Below are positions 1 to 9,400 of a stretch of DNA of 24,543 bases, piece after piece (positions within the stretch are counted from its first letter, which is position 1; every line of letters begins with the position of its first letter). Under the pieces are notes generated by a model. That model did no database searches, was not told where the DNA came from, and worked only from the letters and a program-made list of their open reading frames with translations. Location of the stretch: the NCBI GenBank assembly GCA_027489295.1, contig JAIYAA010000389.1, positions 1-24,543 on the forward strand. The letters run 5' to 3'. A program made the translations under genes and the position numbers. This DNA is from Sphingomonadales bacterium (GTDB lineage: Bacteria; Pseudomonadota; Alphaproteobacteria; Sphingomonadales; Sphingomonadaceae).

Positions 1-546
1 GCCTGGGCCGGGAATGTCATCGCCATCGGCCTTGCCAGCGGGTTCCTCGAGCCGCTGGAATCGACCAGCATCCACCTGATCCAGTCTGCCGTGGAGCGCG
101 TGCTCAAGCTGCTGCCGGGGCGCCGTTCGCCCGCGGCGCTGCGCGACGCCTACAATGCGCAGACCGTGCACGAGATCGAGCGCATCCGCGACTTCGTCGT
201 CCTCCATTATGCCGCCAACGACCGCGACGAGCCCTTCTGGCGCGAACGCCGCGAAGCGCCCCTGCCCGATGGCCTGGCCGAGAAAATCGCGTTGTGGCGG
301 GAGAGCGGGGACATCGTCCGCGAGGACGGCGATCTGTTCGGGGAGGTTGCCTGGCTGCAGGTGCTTGCCGGCCAAGGCATCACCGCCCGGGGATATCATC
401 CCGTCGCGGCCCAGCCGCCGCGCGCACAGATCGCGGAATATCTCGACCTGCTCGCCAAGCTGAATGCGCGCGAAGTCGCGCAGATGCCCACCCATGAAGA
501 ATTCGTCCGCGCGCATGGCGCCGCGGACACGGAGATTGCCGCGTGA
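1..546 (+). CDS. Tryptophan-halogenase-family protein, C-terminal part (5' end outside window)
   Basis: The frame is open from base 1 to a TGA at 544-546, so at least 181 codons are present and the N-terminal FAD-binding part lies upstream of the window. The first visible residues read AGNVIAIGLASGFLEPLEST, a conserved stretch of flavin-dependent tryptophan halogenases (PF04820). It is followed by a helical C-terminal part with FWRERRE and GYHP. The GTG at 91 is an internal valine, not a start, because the family signature begins before it. Members in Caulobacter, Xanthomonas and sphingomonads commonly sit beside TonB receptors and glycoside hydrolases; their real substrate is mostly unknown and they need not act on free tryptophan. 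The stop overlaps the GTG start of the amylase by 4 bases, which implies translational coupling. The catalytic lysine and the flavin motif cannot be checked here. Confidence 0.9.
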   Translation, partial: AWAGNVIAIGLASGFLEPLESTSIHLIQSAVERVLKLLPGRRSPAALRDAYNAQTVHEIERIRDFVVLHYAANDRDEPFWRERREAPLPDGLAEKIALWRESGDIVREDGDLFGEVAWLQVLAGQGITARGYHPVAAQPPRAQIAEYLDLLAKLNAREVAQMPTHEEFVRAHGAADTEIAA

Positions 547-2336
547 TCCGCAAGACTGTCCTCGCTTTTCTCGCCAGTGCGCTCGCCGCGACGCCCGTGG
601 CTGCGCAGACCTATCGCGACCGCCTGCCCGAGGACGAAGTGCTCTACTTCCTCCTCCCCGATCGCTTCGACAATGGCGACACCGCCAATGATCGCGGCGG
701 CCTGACCGGCGATCGCCTCGTCACCGGATACGATCCCACCTCCAAGGCTTTCTACCATGGCGGCGACATCAAGGGCGTGGCGGCGCGTCTCGACTATATC
801 CAGGCGCTGGGCGCCACCGCGATCTGGGTGGGACCGATCTTCAAGAACAAGGCCGTACAGGGACCCAAGGGGCAGGAATCGGCCGGCTATCACGGCTATT
901 GGATCACCGATTTCACCCAGGTCGACCCGCATTTCGGCACCAATGCCGAGTTCAAGGCGCTGGTGGATGCGGCGCACAAGCGCGGCATCAAGGTCTATAT
1001 GGACATCGTCGTGAACCACACGGCGGATGTGATCCAGTATCGCGAGTGCGGCGACTGCAGCTACCGCAGCCGCGCCGACTATCCGTACGGACGCAGGGGC
1101 GGCGTCGCCGGTGCAGCCATCAACCCGGGCTTTGCCGGCGACGACCACCACAGCGCCGCCAACTTCGCCAAGCTGACCCGGCCCGACTACGCCTACACGC
1201 CCTATGTCCCCGAGGGCGAGAAGCAGGTGAAGGTGCCTGCCTGGCTCAACGATCCGATCTATTACCATAATCGCGGCAACTCGACCTTCGCGGGCGAGAG
1301 CTCGACCATGGGCGATTTCGTCGGCCTCGACGATCTGATGACCGAGCATCCGCGCGTCGTCGCGGGCATGATCGACATCTTCGGCGGTTGGATCGACCGC
1401 TTCGGCATCGACGGCTTCCGCATCGACACCGCGCGCCACGTGAACCCGGAATTCTGGCGGGCCTTCGTCCCCGCGATGCTGGCCCGCGCCAAGGCCCGGG
1501 GTATTCCGAACTTCCACATCTTCGGCGAGGTCGCCGATCCGGAGGTAGCGGCGCTCGCCCGGCACACCCGCGTCGACAAGTTCCCGGCGGTGCTCGATTT
1601 CGCCTTCAACCAGGCGGTAACCGATGTCGCGAGCGGCAAGGGCACCGATCGCCTGGCCAAGGCCTTCGCCGCCGATGTTCTGTACGAGGGCGGGGCATCG
1701 GCCGCGCAGCGCCTGCCAACCTTCGTCAGCAACCATGATGGGGGCCGCATCGCCACCTTCATCCGCCAGGCGCTGCCCAGGATCGGCCAGGACGAACTGT
1801 TCCAGCGCGTGCAGCTCGCGCAGGCGATGCTGCTGCTCCTGCGGGGCGTGCCGACCATCTATGCCGGCGACGAGCAGGGCTTTGTCAGCGACGGCAACGA
1901 TCAGGACGCGCGCGAGGACATGTTCGGCAGCAAGGTGGCGAGCTACAACGACAACACGCTGCTCGGCACCACGGCGACCACTGCCACGCCCAGCTTCAAC
2001 CCCGGCCACCCGCTGTTCCGCGAGATCGCGACTCTCGCCCGGCTGCGCACCAGCCACCCCGCGCTCACCCGCGGCCGGCAGGTCACCCGCTTCGCCAGCG
2101 ACAAGCCCGGCCTGTTCGCCGTCTCGCGCTTCGATCCGAAGACCGGCGCGGAGACCGTGATCGCCTTCAACACGAGCCCCGAGCCCTGGAACGGCAACCT
2201 CCAGGTCGAAACCGGCTCCACCGCCTTCCGCACCCTGGCGGGCACCTGCCCCGCCAGCGCCGCTGCCCCCGGCAGCCTGACCCTTTCCCTTCCCGCCTTC
2301 GGCTACGCCGTCTGCGCGGCCGGAGCAGCCAAGTGA
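543..2336 (+). CDS. Secreted GH13 alpha-amylase / maltodextrin hydrolase
   Basis: A 597-residue protein starting at GTG 543, inside the stop of the halogenase gene. Residues 1-22 form a Sec signal peptide ending in PVAAQ, so the enzyme is periplasmic or outer-membrane facing. All four GH13 regions are visible: DIVVNH at 154-159, GFRIDTARH at 291-299 with nucleophile D295, the acid/base E329 in FGEVAD, and NHD at 397-399 with D399. The role is cleavage of alpha-1,4 glucans or maltodextrins before import or further hydrolysis. A Cys pair (ECGDC, just after region I) is compatible with a disulfide in an exported protein. Exact specificity (alpha-amylase, neopullulanase-like or cyclomaltodextrinase-like) cannot be read from the motifs. 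It is coupled by a second 4-base overlap to the alpha-glucosidase. Confidence 0.93.
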   Translation: MIRKTVLAFLASALAATPVAAQTYRDRLPEDEVLYFLLPDRFDNGDTANDRGGLTGDRLVTGYDPTSKAFYHGGDIKGVAARLDYIQALGATAIWVGPIFKNKAVQGPKGQESAGYHGYWITDFTQVDPHFGTNAEFKALVDAAHKRGIKVYMDIVVNHTADVIQYRECGDCSYRSRADYPYGRRGGVAGAAINPGFAGDDHHSAANFAKLTRPDYAYTPYVPEGEKQVKVPAWLNDPIYYHNRGNSTFAGESSTMGDFVGLDDLMTEHPRVVAGMIDIFGGWIDRFGIDGFRIDTARHVNPEFWRAFVPAMLARAKARGIPNFHIFGEVADPEVAALARHTRVDKFPAVLDFAFNQAVTDVASGKGTDRLAKAFAADVLYEGGASAAQRLPTFVSNHDGGRIATFIRQALPRIGQDELFQRVQLAQAMLLLLRGVPTIYAGDEQGFVSDGNDQDAREDMFGSKVASYNDNTLLGTTATTATPSFNPGHPLFREIATLARLRTSHPALTRGRQVTRFASDKPGLFAVSRFDPKTGAETVIAFNTSPEPWNGNLQVETGSTAFRTLAGTCPASAAAPGSLTLSLPAFGYAVCAAGAAK

Positions 2337-3949
2337 ACCTGATGTCGATGCGTGACCTCTCCACCGAAATCCGGCCCTGGTGGCGCGGCGCGGTGATCTA
2401 CCAGATCTATCCGCGCAGCTTCGCGGATTCGAACGGCGACGGTATCGGCGACCTGCCCGGCATCACCGCCCGGCTCGATCATGTCGCGGCGCTGGGCGTG
2501 GACGCAGTGTGGATCTCGCCCTTCTTCACGTCACCGATGCGGGACTTCGGCTATGACATCGCCGATTTCTGCGGGGTGGATCCCGTGTTCGGCACCCTTG
2601 CCGATTTCGACGCGCTGATCGAACGCGCCCATGCGCTGGGCCTCAAGGTGCTGATCGACCAGGTCTATTCGCACAGCTCGGACCAGCATCCCTGGTTCCG
2701 GGAAAGCCGCACCAGCCGCACCAACGCCAAGGCGGACTGGTATGTCTGGGCCGATGCCAAGCCCGACGGCAGCCCGCCCAACAACTGGCAGTCCGTCTTC
2801 GGCGGCCCGGCCTGGACCTGGGACGCGCGGCGCGGCCAATATTATCTCCACAATTTCCTGCGCGAGCAGCCCGACCTCAACTTCCACAACCCGGAGGTGC
2901 AGGCGGCCACGCTGGCCACCGCGAAGTTCTGGCTCGATCGCGGGGTCGACGGTTTCCGGCTGGATGCCATCAACTTCACGATGCACGATCCGCAACTGCG
3001 CGATAACCCGCCCGCGCCGGACAACGGCACCCCGCGCACCCGTCCGTTCGACTTTCAGCAGCACGTGTACAACCAGAGCCATGCGGACATCCCGCTGCTG
3101 CTCGAGAAGCTACGCGGGCTGGCCGATCGCTATCCCGGCCGGTTTACCGTCGCCGAGGTTGGCGGCCCTTCGCCCGAAGCGGAAATGCACCTGTTCACCG
3201 CCGGCGAGACGCGGCTCAACAGCGCCTATGGCTTCAACTTCCTCTACGCCGATCGCCTGACCCCAGCGCTGGTCCGCGACGCGGTCGGCGAATGGCCGGA
3301 CACGCCGGACACCGGCTGGCCGAGCTGGGCGTTCGAGAACCATGACGCCCCCCGCGCCCTCTCGCGCTGGGTCGCGCCCGAGCACCGCAGCGCCTTCGCC
3401 GCGATGAAGATGCTGCTGCTGCTATCCTTACGCGGCAATGCGATCCTCTATTATGGCGAGGAGCTGGGCCTCACCCAGGTCGACATCGCCTATGAGGACC
3501 TGCAGGACCCGGAGGCGATCGCCAACTGGCCGCTGACGCTCAGCCGCGACGGCGCCCGTACGCCGATGCCCTGGGTGGCGGACGCCCCCCATGCCGGCTT
3601 CTCCGTCGCGCGCCCGTGGCTGCCGGTGGGCCCCGATCACACCGCGCTTGCCGCCGATGTGCAGGACAGCGATCCCGCCTCGCTGCTGCGCCTGACCCAG
3701 CGCCTGATCGCGCTGCGCCGTGCGCATCCGGCGCTCGTCGAAGGAGCGATGGAGGTGGTGCACGCCGACGAGGCGCTGCTCGTCTTCATCCGCACGCTGG
3801 GCGACGAGCGGATCGTCTGCGCCTTCAACTTCTCCGATGCCGCCGTCGCCCTGCCTGCCGGGCTGACCGACGCGGCGTCGCTGGTCGAGGCGCTGAACGG
3901 CGCCACCCTCGCCCAATTGCCCGCCTACGCCGCGCTGCTCGCGCGCTGA
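2333..3949 (+). CDS. GH13 alpha-glucosidase (oligo-1,6/alpha-1,4-glucosidase type)
   Basis: A 538-residue protein. GTG 2333 is chosen as the start because GGAG at 2322-2325 lies 7 bases upstream and the GTGA overlap matches the preceding junction; ATG codons at 2342 and 2348 are alternatives. No signal peptide is seen, so it is probably cytoplasmic. The GH13 core includes DQVYSH (region I), GFRLDAINF with nucleophile D211, EVGG with acid/base E275, and ENHD with D338. This motif set and length fit the proteobacterial alpha-glucosidases of subfamily GH13_23 rather than trehalose synthases. It would split maltose and short maltodextrins to glucose after uptake. It is the last gene of the run and is followed at once by an intrinsic terminator. 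Confidence 0.92.
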   Translation: MNLMSMRDLSTEIRPWWRGAVIYQIYPRSFADSNGDGIGDLPGITARLDHVAALGVDAVWISPFFTSPMRDFGYDIADFCGVDPVFGTLADFDALIERAHALGLKVLIDQVYSHSSDQHPWFRESRTSRTNAKADWYVWADAKPDGSPPNNWQSVFGGPAWTWDARRGQYYLHNFLREQPDLNFHNPEVQAATLATAKFWLDRGVDGFRLDAINFTMHDPQLRDNPPAPDNGTPRTRPFDFQQHVYNQSHADIPLLLEKLRGLADRYPGRFTVAEVGGPSPEAEMHLFTAGETRLNSAYGFNFLYADRLTPALVRDAVGEWPDTPDTGWPSWAFENHDAPRALSRWVAPEHRSAFAAMKMLLLLSLRGNAILYYGEELGLTQVDIAYEDLQDPEAIANWPLTLSRDGARTPMPWVADAPHAGFSVARPWLPVGPDHTALAADVQDSDPASLLRLTQRLIALRRAHPALVEGAMEVVHADEALLVFIRTLGDERIVCAFNFSDAAVALPAGLTDAASLVEALNGATLAQLPAYAALLAR

Positions 3950-3973
3950 GTCCCCTCCCCACCCGGGAGACCT

Positions 3974-4003
3974 GGGGGCTGGCTTTACGCCAGCCCCCTT
4001 TTT
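3974..4003 (+). terminator. Intrinsic terminator of the starch operon
   Basis: A perfect 10-bp stem, GGGGGCTGGC (3974-3983) paired with GCCAGCCCCC (3989-3998), has a 5-base loop and is followed by five T residues (3999-4003). It begins 25 bases after the alpha-glucosidase stop. The opposite strand has no T-run after the stem, so it is oriented for the + strand operon and leaves the convergent amidohydrolase gene without an obvious terminator of its own. Confidence 0.9.
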
Positions 4004-4004
4004 C

Positions 4005-6044
4005 TTACTTGGGCATGCCGCTCAGTCCGCTCGCCTTGCGCAGCGCGTCGCCATCGAGGCGATAGCCGTCGAGGAACACGGTGTGGACGTGGCGCAGGTT
4101 GCGGATGTCCTGCTGCACATCGCCTTCGACCAGCACGATATCGGCGGTCTTGCCCGGTGCGATCGAGCCGACCCGATCCGCCATGCCCACCATCCGCGCG
4201 GGCACGATCGTGGCGGTCTGCAGCGCCTCGGCATTGGTCAAGCCGGCTTCCTGGTACAGCTCCAGCTCGCGCACCAGTTCCAGGCCATAGCCATCGGTGC
4301 CGGCGACGATCGGCACACCCGCCTTGTGCAGCCGCCCGACCACTTCCACCATCTTGCCGAAGCTCTTGCGAAAATCGTCGCGGGTGAGCCCGTCGAACAG
4401 CGGATAGCCGCCGATCTTCCAGCCGCGCGCGACCGAAGGCGGCGCGACCTCGGTGAACGCCGCATATTCAAGCGGCACCGTGCTGCCATCGGACGTCATC
4501 AGCGGCTCCCAAACCGTCAGCGTCGGGTCGATGATCGTCTTGCGCTTGGCGAGCTCGGCATAGAAGGCGCGCAGCTCGGGCGAGTCCAGGTTCAAGTCCT
4601 TGCCATATTTCGCCGGGCCCTCCAGCCGGGCGGCGGTGTTCGCCTTGTCCACCACGTCCTGCGGCATCGCCTGCATCAGGATGAAGTTGATATGGGTGAC
4701 CTCGTCATAGCCGGCGCGCACCGCATCCAGCGGCCGCATGCGTGCGGGCACATGACCGTGGACGTGGAGGCCAAGCTTGTGCGCCTCGGCCGCGGCCGGC
4801 GCGATCCAGGCCGGGTCCATCGAGGTGTAGAACTTCACCCCCCACATGCCGGCTGCCTTGATCTTGTCGACCGCAGCGATCGCCTCCGCCGCCGAGGATA
4901 CGGTGAGCGCGCCCTGCGCCGCCAGCGGATCCTTCTTGTCGATGATCACCGAGACCTTGCCGTCGGGCGCCAGCAGGTCACCGGCAGCGCGGCGCTTGAA
5001 GATGCTCTGCGCATCCTCGATCGACGAGCCCGGGCTGCGATAGTTGGTCATGCCGGTGGCGACGTTCTGGAGCAGGTTCCAGTCGTCGCCGACATGCTGG
5101 TGCGAGTCCCACAGGCCGGGCAGCAGCGTGCGGCCGCGGCCGTCGATCACCGTCATCGCCTTGGTCGCGCGGATGCTGCCCGCGGGACCGACCTTCACCA
5201 CCTTGCCGTCGGCGATCAGCACCGACTGGTTGGGAAGATACCGGCCGCCTACCGAATCGAACAGCAGCACATGGTCGACCAGCGTCGGCGTGCGATTGGC
5301 AGGCGCCAGGAAGCGGTGTGCCACCTCGCGCACCATCGCCGCCGTCTCCTGGTCCTGCACGTCCTTCAGCTTCGGGCCGGCCGCCTCATACCCCGCTGGC
5401 AGCAGCGACATGCCACCGGCGCTGCCGAAGTAACGGTTCTGCGCGTCGAGCCATACCGGCGAGGGCGAAAAGCCCGTGCCCTTCACGAAGGCCAGCTTGA
5501 GCGTTTTCTTGCCGGCCAGTCCATCGATCTCCACCGCCTTGCCGATGGTGATGCTGGCATGGCCGGTCGGCAGCAGGTCGATCCCCGCCGGGCCCGCCGC
5601 GACCAGTGCATTGATGTCCTGCTCGCCCGCCAGCCACGGGCCGCCATAGCTGTTGTAGCGCGCCTTGCCGAACGGCTTCTCGCCTGAGTCAACCGCGGTC
5701 TTCCAATGGGCGACGCCGGCACCGTCGACGCTGAAATTCTCGGTCGCGTCGCCGCTGTCGGTGAAGCCGCGCACGGCGAGACCGGTCGGGCGCCCGTCGG
5801 GTCCGATGGTGACTACCTCGTCGGTCTCGGTGATCCAGCCGCGCAGCGACATCGACATGCGATAGGCGATCCGCCCATCGGCCAGCGTCCAGGACCAGAC
5901 ATCGCCATGCTTCCCGGCCGCCGAGCTGATCGTATAATGCCGCGCATCGGCAGGCGCGGTCATCAGATCCGCCTTCTGCGTCTGTGCGGCGGCCGGCAGA
6001 ACGATGGCCGTGGCCAGCAAGAGCCCGAGACGAAAAGCGCGCAT
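4005..6044 (-). CDS. Exported metal-dependent amidohydrolase (imidazolonepropionase-like)
   Basis: The reading frame is open from 6101, but ATG at 6044 is preferred: it is followed directly by a signal peptide (MRAFRLGLLLATAIVLPAAAQ) and preceded by a GGGGG-rich Shine-Dalgarno-like stretch. This gives 679 residues. The C-terminal half is an amidohydrolase barrel: metal ligands H315 and H317 in DSHQHVGDD, K404 in VKFY (possible carboxylated bridging lysine), histidines 427-431 in HVHGH, and D584 in GTDGYG. It is followed by the usual APGKTADIVLVEGD tail of the small beta domain. The N-terminal ~250 residues are a beta-rich region I do not recognise. The family hydrolyses amide or ester bonds of small molecules or peptides; the substrate here is unknown. 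It is transcribed away from the neighbouring receptor and may be unrelated to sugar use. Confidence 0.85.
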   Translation of the reverse strand: MRAFRLGLLLATAIVLPAAAQTQKADLMTAPADARHYTISSAAGKHGDVWSWTLADGRIAYRMSMSLRGWITETDEVVTIGPDGRPTGLAVRGFTDSGDATENFSVDGAGVAHWKTAVDSGEKPFGKARYNSYGGPWLAGEQDINALVAAGPAGIDLLPTGHASITIGKAVEIDGLAGKKTLKLAFVKGTGFSPSPVWLDAQNRYFGSAGGMSLLPAGYEAAGPKLKDVQDQETAAMVREVAHRFLAPANRTPTLVDHVLLFDSVGGRYLPNQSVLIADGKVVKVGPAGSIRATKAMTVIDGRGRTLLPGLWDSHQHVGDDWNLLQNVATGMTNYRSPGSSIEDAQSIFKRRAAGDLLAPDGKVSVIIDKKDPLAAQGALTVSSAAEAIAAVDKIKAAGMWGVKFYTSMDPAWIAPAAAEAHKLGLHVHGHVPARMRPLDAVRAGYDEVTHINFILMQAMPQDVVDKANTAARLEGPAKYGKDLNLDSPELRAFYAELAKRKTIIDPTLTVWEPLMTSDGSTVPLEYAAFTEVAPPSVARGWKIGGYPLFDGLTRDDFRKSFGKMVEVVGRLHKAGVPIVAGTDGYGLELVRELELYQEAGLTNAEALQTATIVPARMVGMADRVGSIAPGKTADIVLVEGDVQQDIRNLRHVHTVFLDGYRLDGDALRKASGLSGMPK

Positions 6045-6176
6045 GGCGACCCCCAACAAGTGTTTCGGGCCATGTCTGACACGGTCTCCCGCACGGAGCA
6101 ATCTTCGGCCGCATGACGCCTCTTATGAGGACCTTCGCGGAAAGGAAGGAAACCGCATGGCCTGACCATTCCATGG

Positions 6177-6207
6177 TTGACGGCCAGACCAAAGCATGGA
6201 AGATAAC
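6177..6207 (+). promoter_or_regulatory. Candidate sigma-70-type promoter of the TonB receptor gene
   Basis: TTGACG at 6177-6182 is a good -35 match and GATAAC at 6202-6207 matches four of six -10 positions. The 19-base spacing is longer than the 17-base optimum, so the call is tentative. It is supported by position: the operator-like repeat begins where the -10 ends and would cover the start point. If it is correct, the receptor mRNA has a leader of about 280 bases. Confidence 0.35.
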
Positions 6208-6229
6208 GCTAACATGTAGCGCTAACATG
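6207..6229. promoter_or_regulatory. LacI-family operator-like element (xylose-box-like core)
   Basis: The ten-base word CGCTAACATG occurs twice in tandem, at 6207-6216 and 6220-6229. The second copy is part of an eight-base palindrome TAGCGCTA (6217-6224) with a central CG, typical of LacI-family operators. ATGTAGCGCTAACA (6214-6227) matches 12 of 14 positions of the xylose-box sequence TGGTAGCGCTAACA that I recall from Xanthomonas. It does not resemble the ACCGGT sites of the pectin locus, so a different LacI-type regulator, encoded elsewhere, is implied. It lies just downstream of the candidate -10, a position suited to repression. Confidence 0.5.
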
Positions 6230-6307
6230 ACGCGGGCAAATGAAGCCTGCGCGCAGCGGGGATGAGGATGCATGGGCCTGAGGACGCACATGTCGCCATA
6301 CAAGAAT

Positions 6308-6336
6308 AGCGCCGGGCCATAGGCTGGCCGGGCGCT
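6308..6336 (+). other. Stable hairpin in the TonB receptor leader
   Basis: AGCGCCGGGCCA (6308-6319) pairs with TGGCCGGGCGCT (6325-6336), giving twelve positions with a single G-G mismatch around a 5-base loop. No T-run follows, so it is not a simple terminator. It sits about 160 bases upstream of the receptor start inside the predicted leader. It may affect mRNA stability or leader folding, or it may just reflect high GC. Confidence 0.4.
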
Positions 6337-6496
6337 GCTGCGTCTTGCAACGGCACCGACCCGACATCGCCACCCACCGCAATGACTGTCGCGCCCTTGC
6401 TGGCGCCACGGTCTGACATGCGCCGTGCGCGAAGCCCGGCGACCGCAACGATCAACGAACGGCAACGCGCCGAAACGACCATGAGGGGACCTGAAA

Positions 6497-9400
6497 ATGA
6501 CATCGATGAACCGCAGTTTCCGCCCTGCCCGCCATGTCCTGCTGTGCGCGACGATCCTCAGCGCCAGCTGCGCCTCGACCGCCTGGGCACAGACCGCCCC
6601 CGCCGCGCCGCAAGCCGGTGAGGCGCCCGTCGCGCAGGGCGCGGAGCAGGAAATCGTCGTCACCGGATACCGCCAGAGCCTTGCCAAGGCGGTCAACGCC
6701 AAGCGCGACGCGACCGGCTTCACCGACTCGATCTTCGCCGAAGACATCGGCAAGTTCCCGGACACCAACATTGCGGAATCGTTCAACCGCATCCCCGGCA
6801 TCACGATCAGCCGCGACGTGACCGGCGAGGGCGTGAACGTCGCGATCCGCGGCCTCGGCTCCAACTTCACCAACGTGACGCTGAACGGCGCGCCGATCGC
6901 GGTTGCCTCCTCGGGCGCGACCGACGCGCAGGGCACCGATCGCTCGGTCGACCTCAGCTTCTTCCCGACCGATCTGTTCACCAAGCTGACCGTGAACAAG
7001 AGCTATACCGCCAACCTGCTGGAGGGCGGCGCGGCTGGCAATGTCGATCTGCGCTCGGCGCGTCCGTTCGATCGGCCGGACTCGTTCATCGCCTACAACC
7101 TGCAGGGCTCGAACCAGGAGCCGGAGAAGCGGATCGGCGGCCGCGGCTCGCTGATCGGCAGCTGGCATAACGACACGATCGGTATCCTTGCCGGTGTCTC
7201 CGCCCAGCGACTCTACACCCGCACCAAGGGCTTCGAGACGATCGGCTACACCAATCCGTCGCTGACCGCCGCGCAGTGCGGCACGGGCAACACCTGCAAC
7301 ACGCAGTATGGCGGCAACAACTTCACGATCCCGGCAACGGTGCCGGTGGGCGCAGGCGCGGGGCTGGTCGCCGGCACGGTGATCGACAATGCCTTCCTGC
7401 TCGCCAAGAACCCGGGTGCCACGATCCAGCAGATCGACAACGGCCTGATCCCGCGTCTTGGCCGCGTTGCCGACATCCGGGGGCCGCGCGATCGCATCAA
7501 CGCGATCGTCAGCGCCGAATATCGGCCGTCGGACACGCTGCATTTCTATGTCGACGGGCTGTACGGCTACAAGCACAACGAGCTGATCCGCGAGGACATG
7601 GCCTGGATCGGCCGCAACGGTGCCGCGATCCCGACCAACCTGAAGTTCGACAAGGCGGATTGCAGCGCCGGCTGCACCGTCACTTCCGGCACCTTTGCCA
7701 ACACCCAGTTCTTCGACGAATTCCGCCCCTATTACGAAACGACCGAGCTGTTCAGCGTCAATCCCGGCGCGGAATGGACGATCGACGACAAGCTGAAGGC
7801 CAATCTGCAGGCGAACTATGCCCGCTCGACCTTCCACCGCGAGAGCCCCACGGTCGGCTTCACCACCCCGCTGGGCCAAGGCGCGACCGTCACCTACACC
7901 AACAATGGCGGCATCCCCGACATCAAGAGCAGCCTTGATCTCAACAATCCGGCGAATTTCGGATGGTACACCGGCAGCCGCGTCAACATGCAGGACGAGC
8001 GCCGGCGCAACCAGAACAAGGGCGTGCGCGGCGACCTGACCTGGGGCGACAAGGCGCTGAACCTGCAGGTCGGCGCCGCCTATGATGACGTCTCGCGCCG
8101 GATCCGCGGCTATGACAACACCCAGGCCTGGCAGAATGCCGTGTGCGGCAACAATCCCAGCATCTTCGTGCCAAGCCCCAACTCGCAGCCGCCCTGCGAG
8201 GGGCTGAGCGTCAAGGGCGCGGCGCCAGCCGGCTATCCCACTTATCCGGGCTATGGCACCGGCTATACCGCCGGGCAGACCGGCACCGTCTCCTATGGCG
8301 GCTCGCTGATCCCGAACAGCGCCGCGCCGACCTATCTGAAGCCCGGCCCCGCCGGCTTCGTGACGGTGGACTGGGATGCGTTCCGCAAGGCCAGCAACTA
8401 TGACAGCTTCCACGACAACACGCCGGAGAGCGGAGGCGCCAACACCGGCGCCAGCGGCGGCTATATCCGCGAAGTCGTCAAGTCCGCCTTCGCGACGCTG
8501 AGCGGCGAGCAGATGGTCGGCGACAACACGCTGCGCTTCAACGCCGGCGTGCGCTACGTCAACACCATCCAGACGATCCAGGGCCGCGTCTCGATCGCGG
8601 ATCCGCGCAACGCGACCGCGGGCGGCACCCAGATCGCGGATGGCAGCCGCTACCCGAACCTCGTCACCCTCGTCTCGACGCGCAACAACTACACGCGCTG
8701 GCTGCCCGCCGCGACGCTGGCCTATGACGTCGGCCCGCATGCGGTGGTCCGCCTCGCCGCTTCCAAGACGATGACCCGGCCCGATCCCTCGGCCCAGCTG
8801 CCGGGCGTGAGCTTCGGCGCGCCCTCGGCCGATCAGGCGACGATCGGCAACCCGGCGCTGAAGCCCTATCTGTCGACCAACATCGATCTCGGCTTCGAAT
8901 ATTACACGGGCCGGGAAGGCGTGATCAGCTTCAACGCGTTCCGCAAGTCGATCGAGGGCTTCACGACCAGCGCCAACACCACGGTGCCGTTCTCGGCACT
9001 CGCCCAGTACGGCATCACCTACGACACGCTGAACCCGACCCAGCAGATCGCGATCAACTCGCGCGGCGGCCCGGGCGCGGCGACCGTGCTGGTCACCAGC
9101 CAGGTCAACGTGCCGAACAAGCTGAAGATCAACGGCCTGGAATTGCAGTGGGTCCAGCCGCTCGACTTCCTTACCGAGAAGCTGGGCGTGCGCGGCTTCG
9201 GCTTCAACGCGAACGCGACCATCGTCGACCAGAGCAACGACGGCGCCGCAACCGCGACGGGCGTCTCGCCCTTCACCTACAACGTCACCGGCTATTACGA
9301 GCGGAACGGCGTGATGCTGCGCGTGTCGGTCACCTCGCGCGAAGGCTCGGTGAACAGCGGCACCTCGCAGAACAGCATCCCGACGGCGGCGCTGTACAAT

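Larger units (their letters stand above)
6045..6496. promoter_or_regulatory. Divergent intergenic region between amidohydrolase and TonB receptor
   Basis: This 452-base spacer has no convincing coding content; the short frames in it lack ribosome-binding sites and family features. It must hold both divergent promoters. For the + strand I see a -35/-10 candidate, an operator-like repeat and a strong leader hairpin, entered separately. A GAGGGG Shine-Dalgarno stands 8 bases before the receptor ATG at 6497. No promoter for the amidohydrolase could be assigned with confidence. Confidence 0.6.

Noticed and set aside
4083..5687. A 534-codon + strand frame opposite the amidohydrolase
   Set aside because: The composition is that of a codon-mirrored shadow (His/Arg/Asp/Ala rich) with no domain, and the opposite strand has a full set of metal-ligand motifs.
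6382..6621. A small + strand frame in the receptor leader, considered as a leader peptide
   Set aside because: It runs into the receptor gene in another frame, has no ribosome-binding site and has an Arg/Pro-rich random composition.
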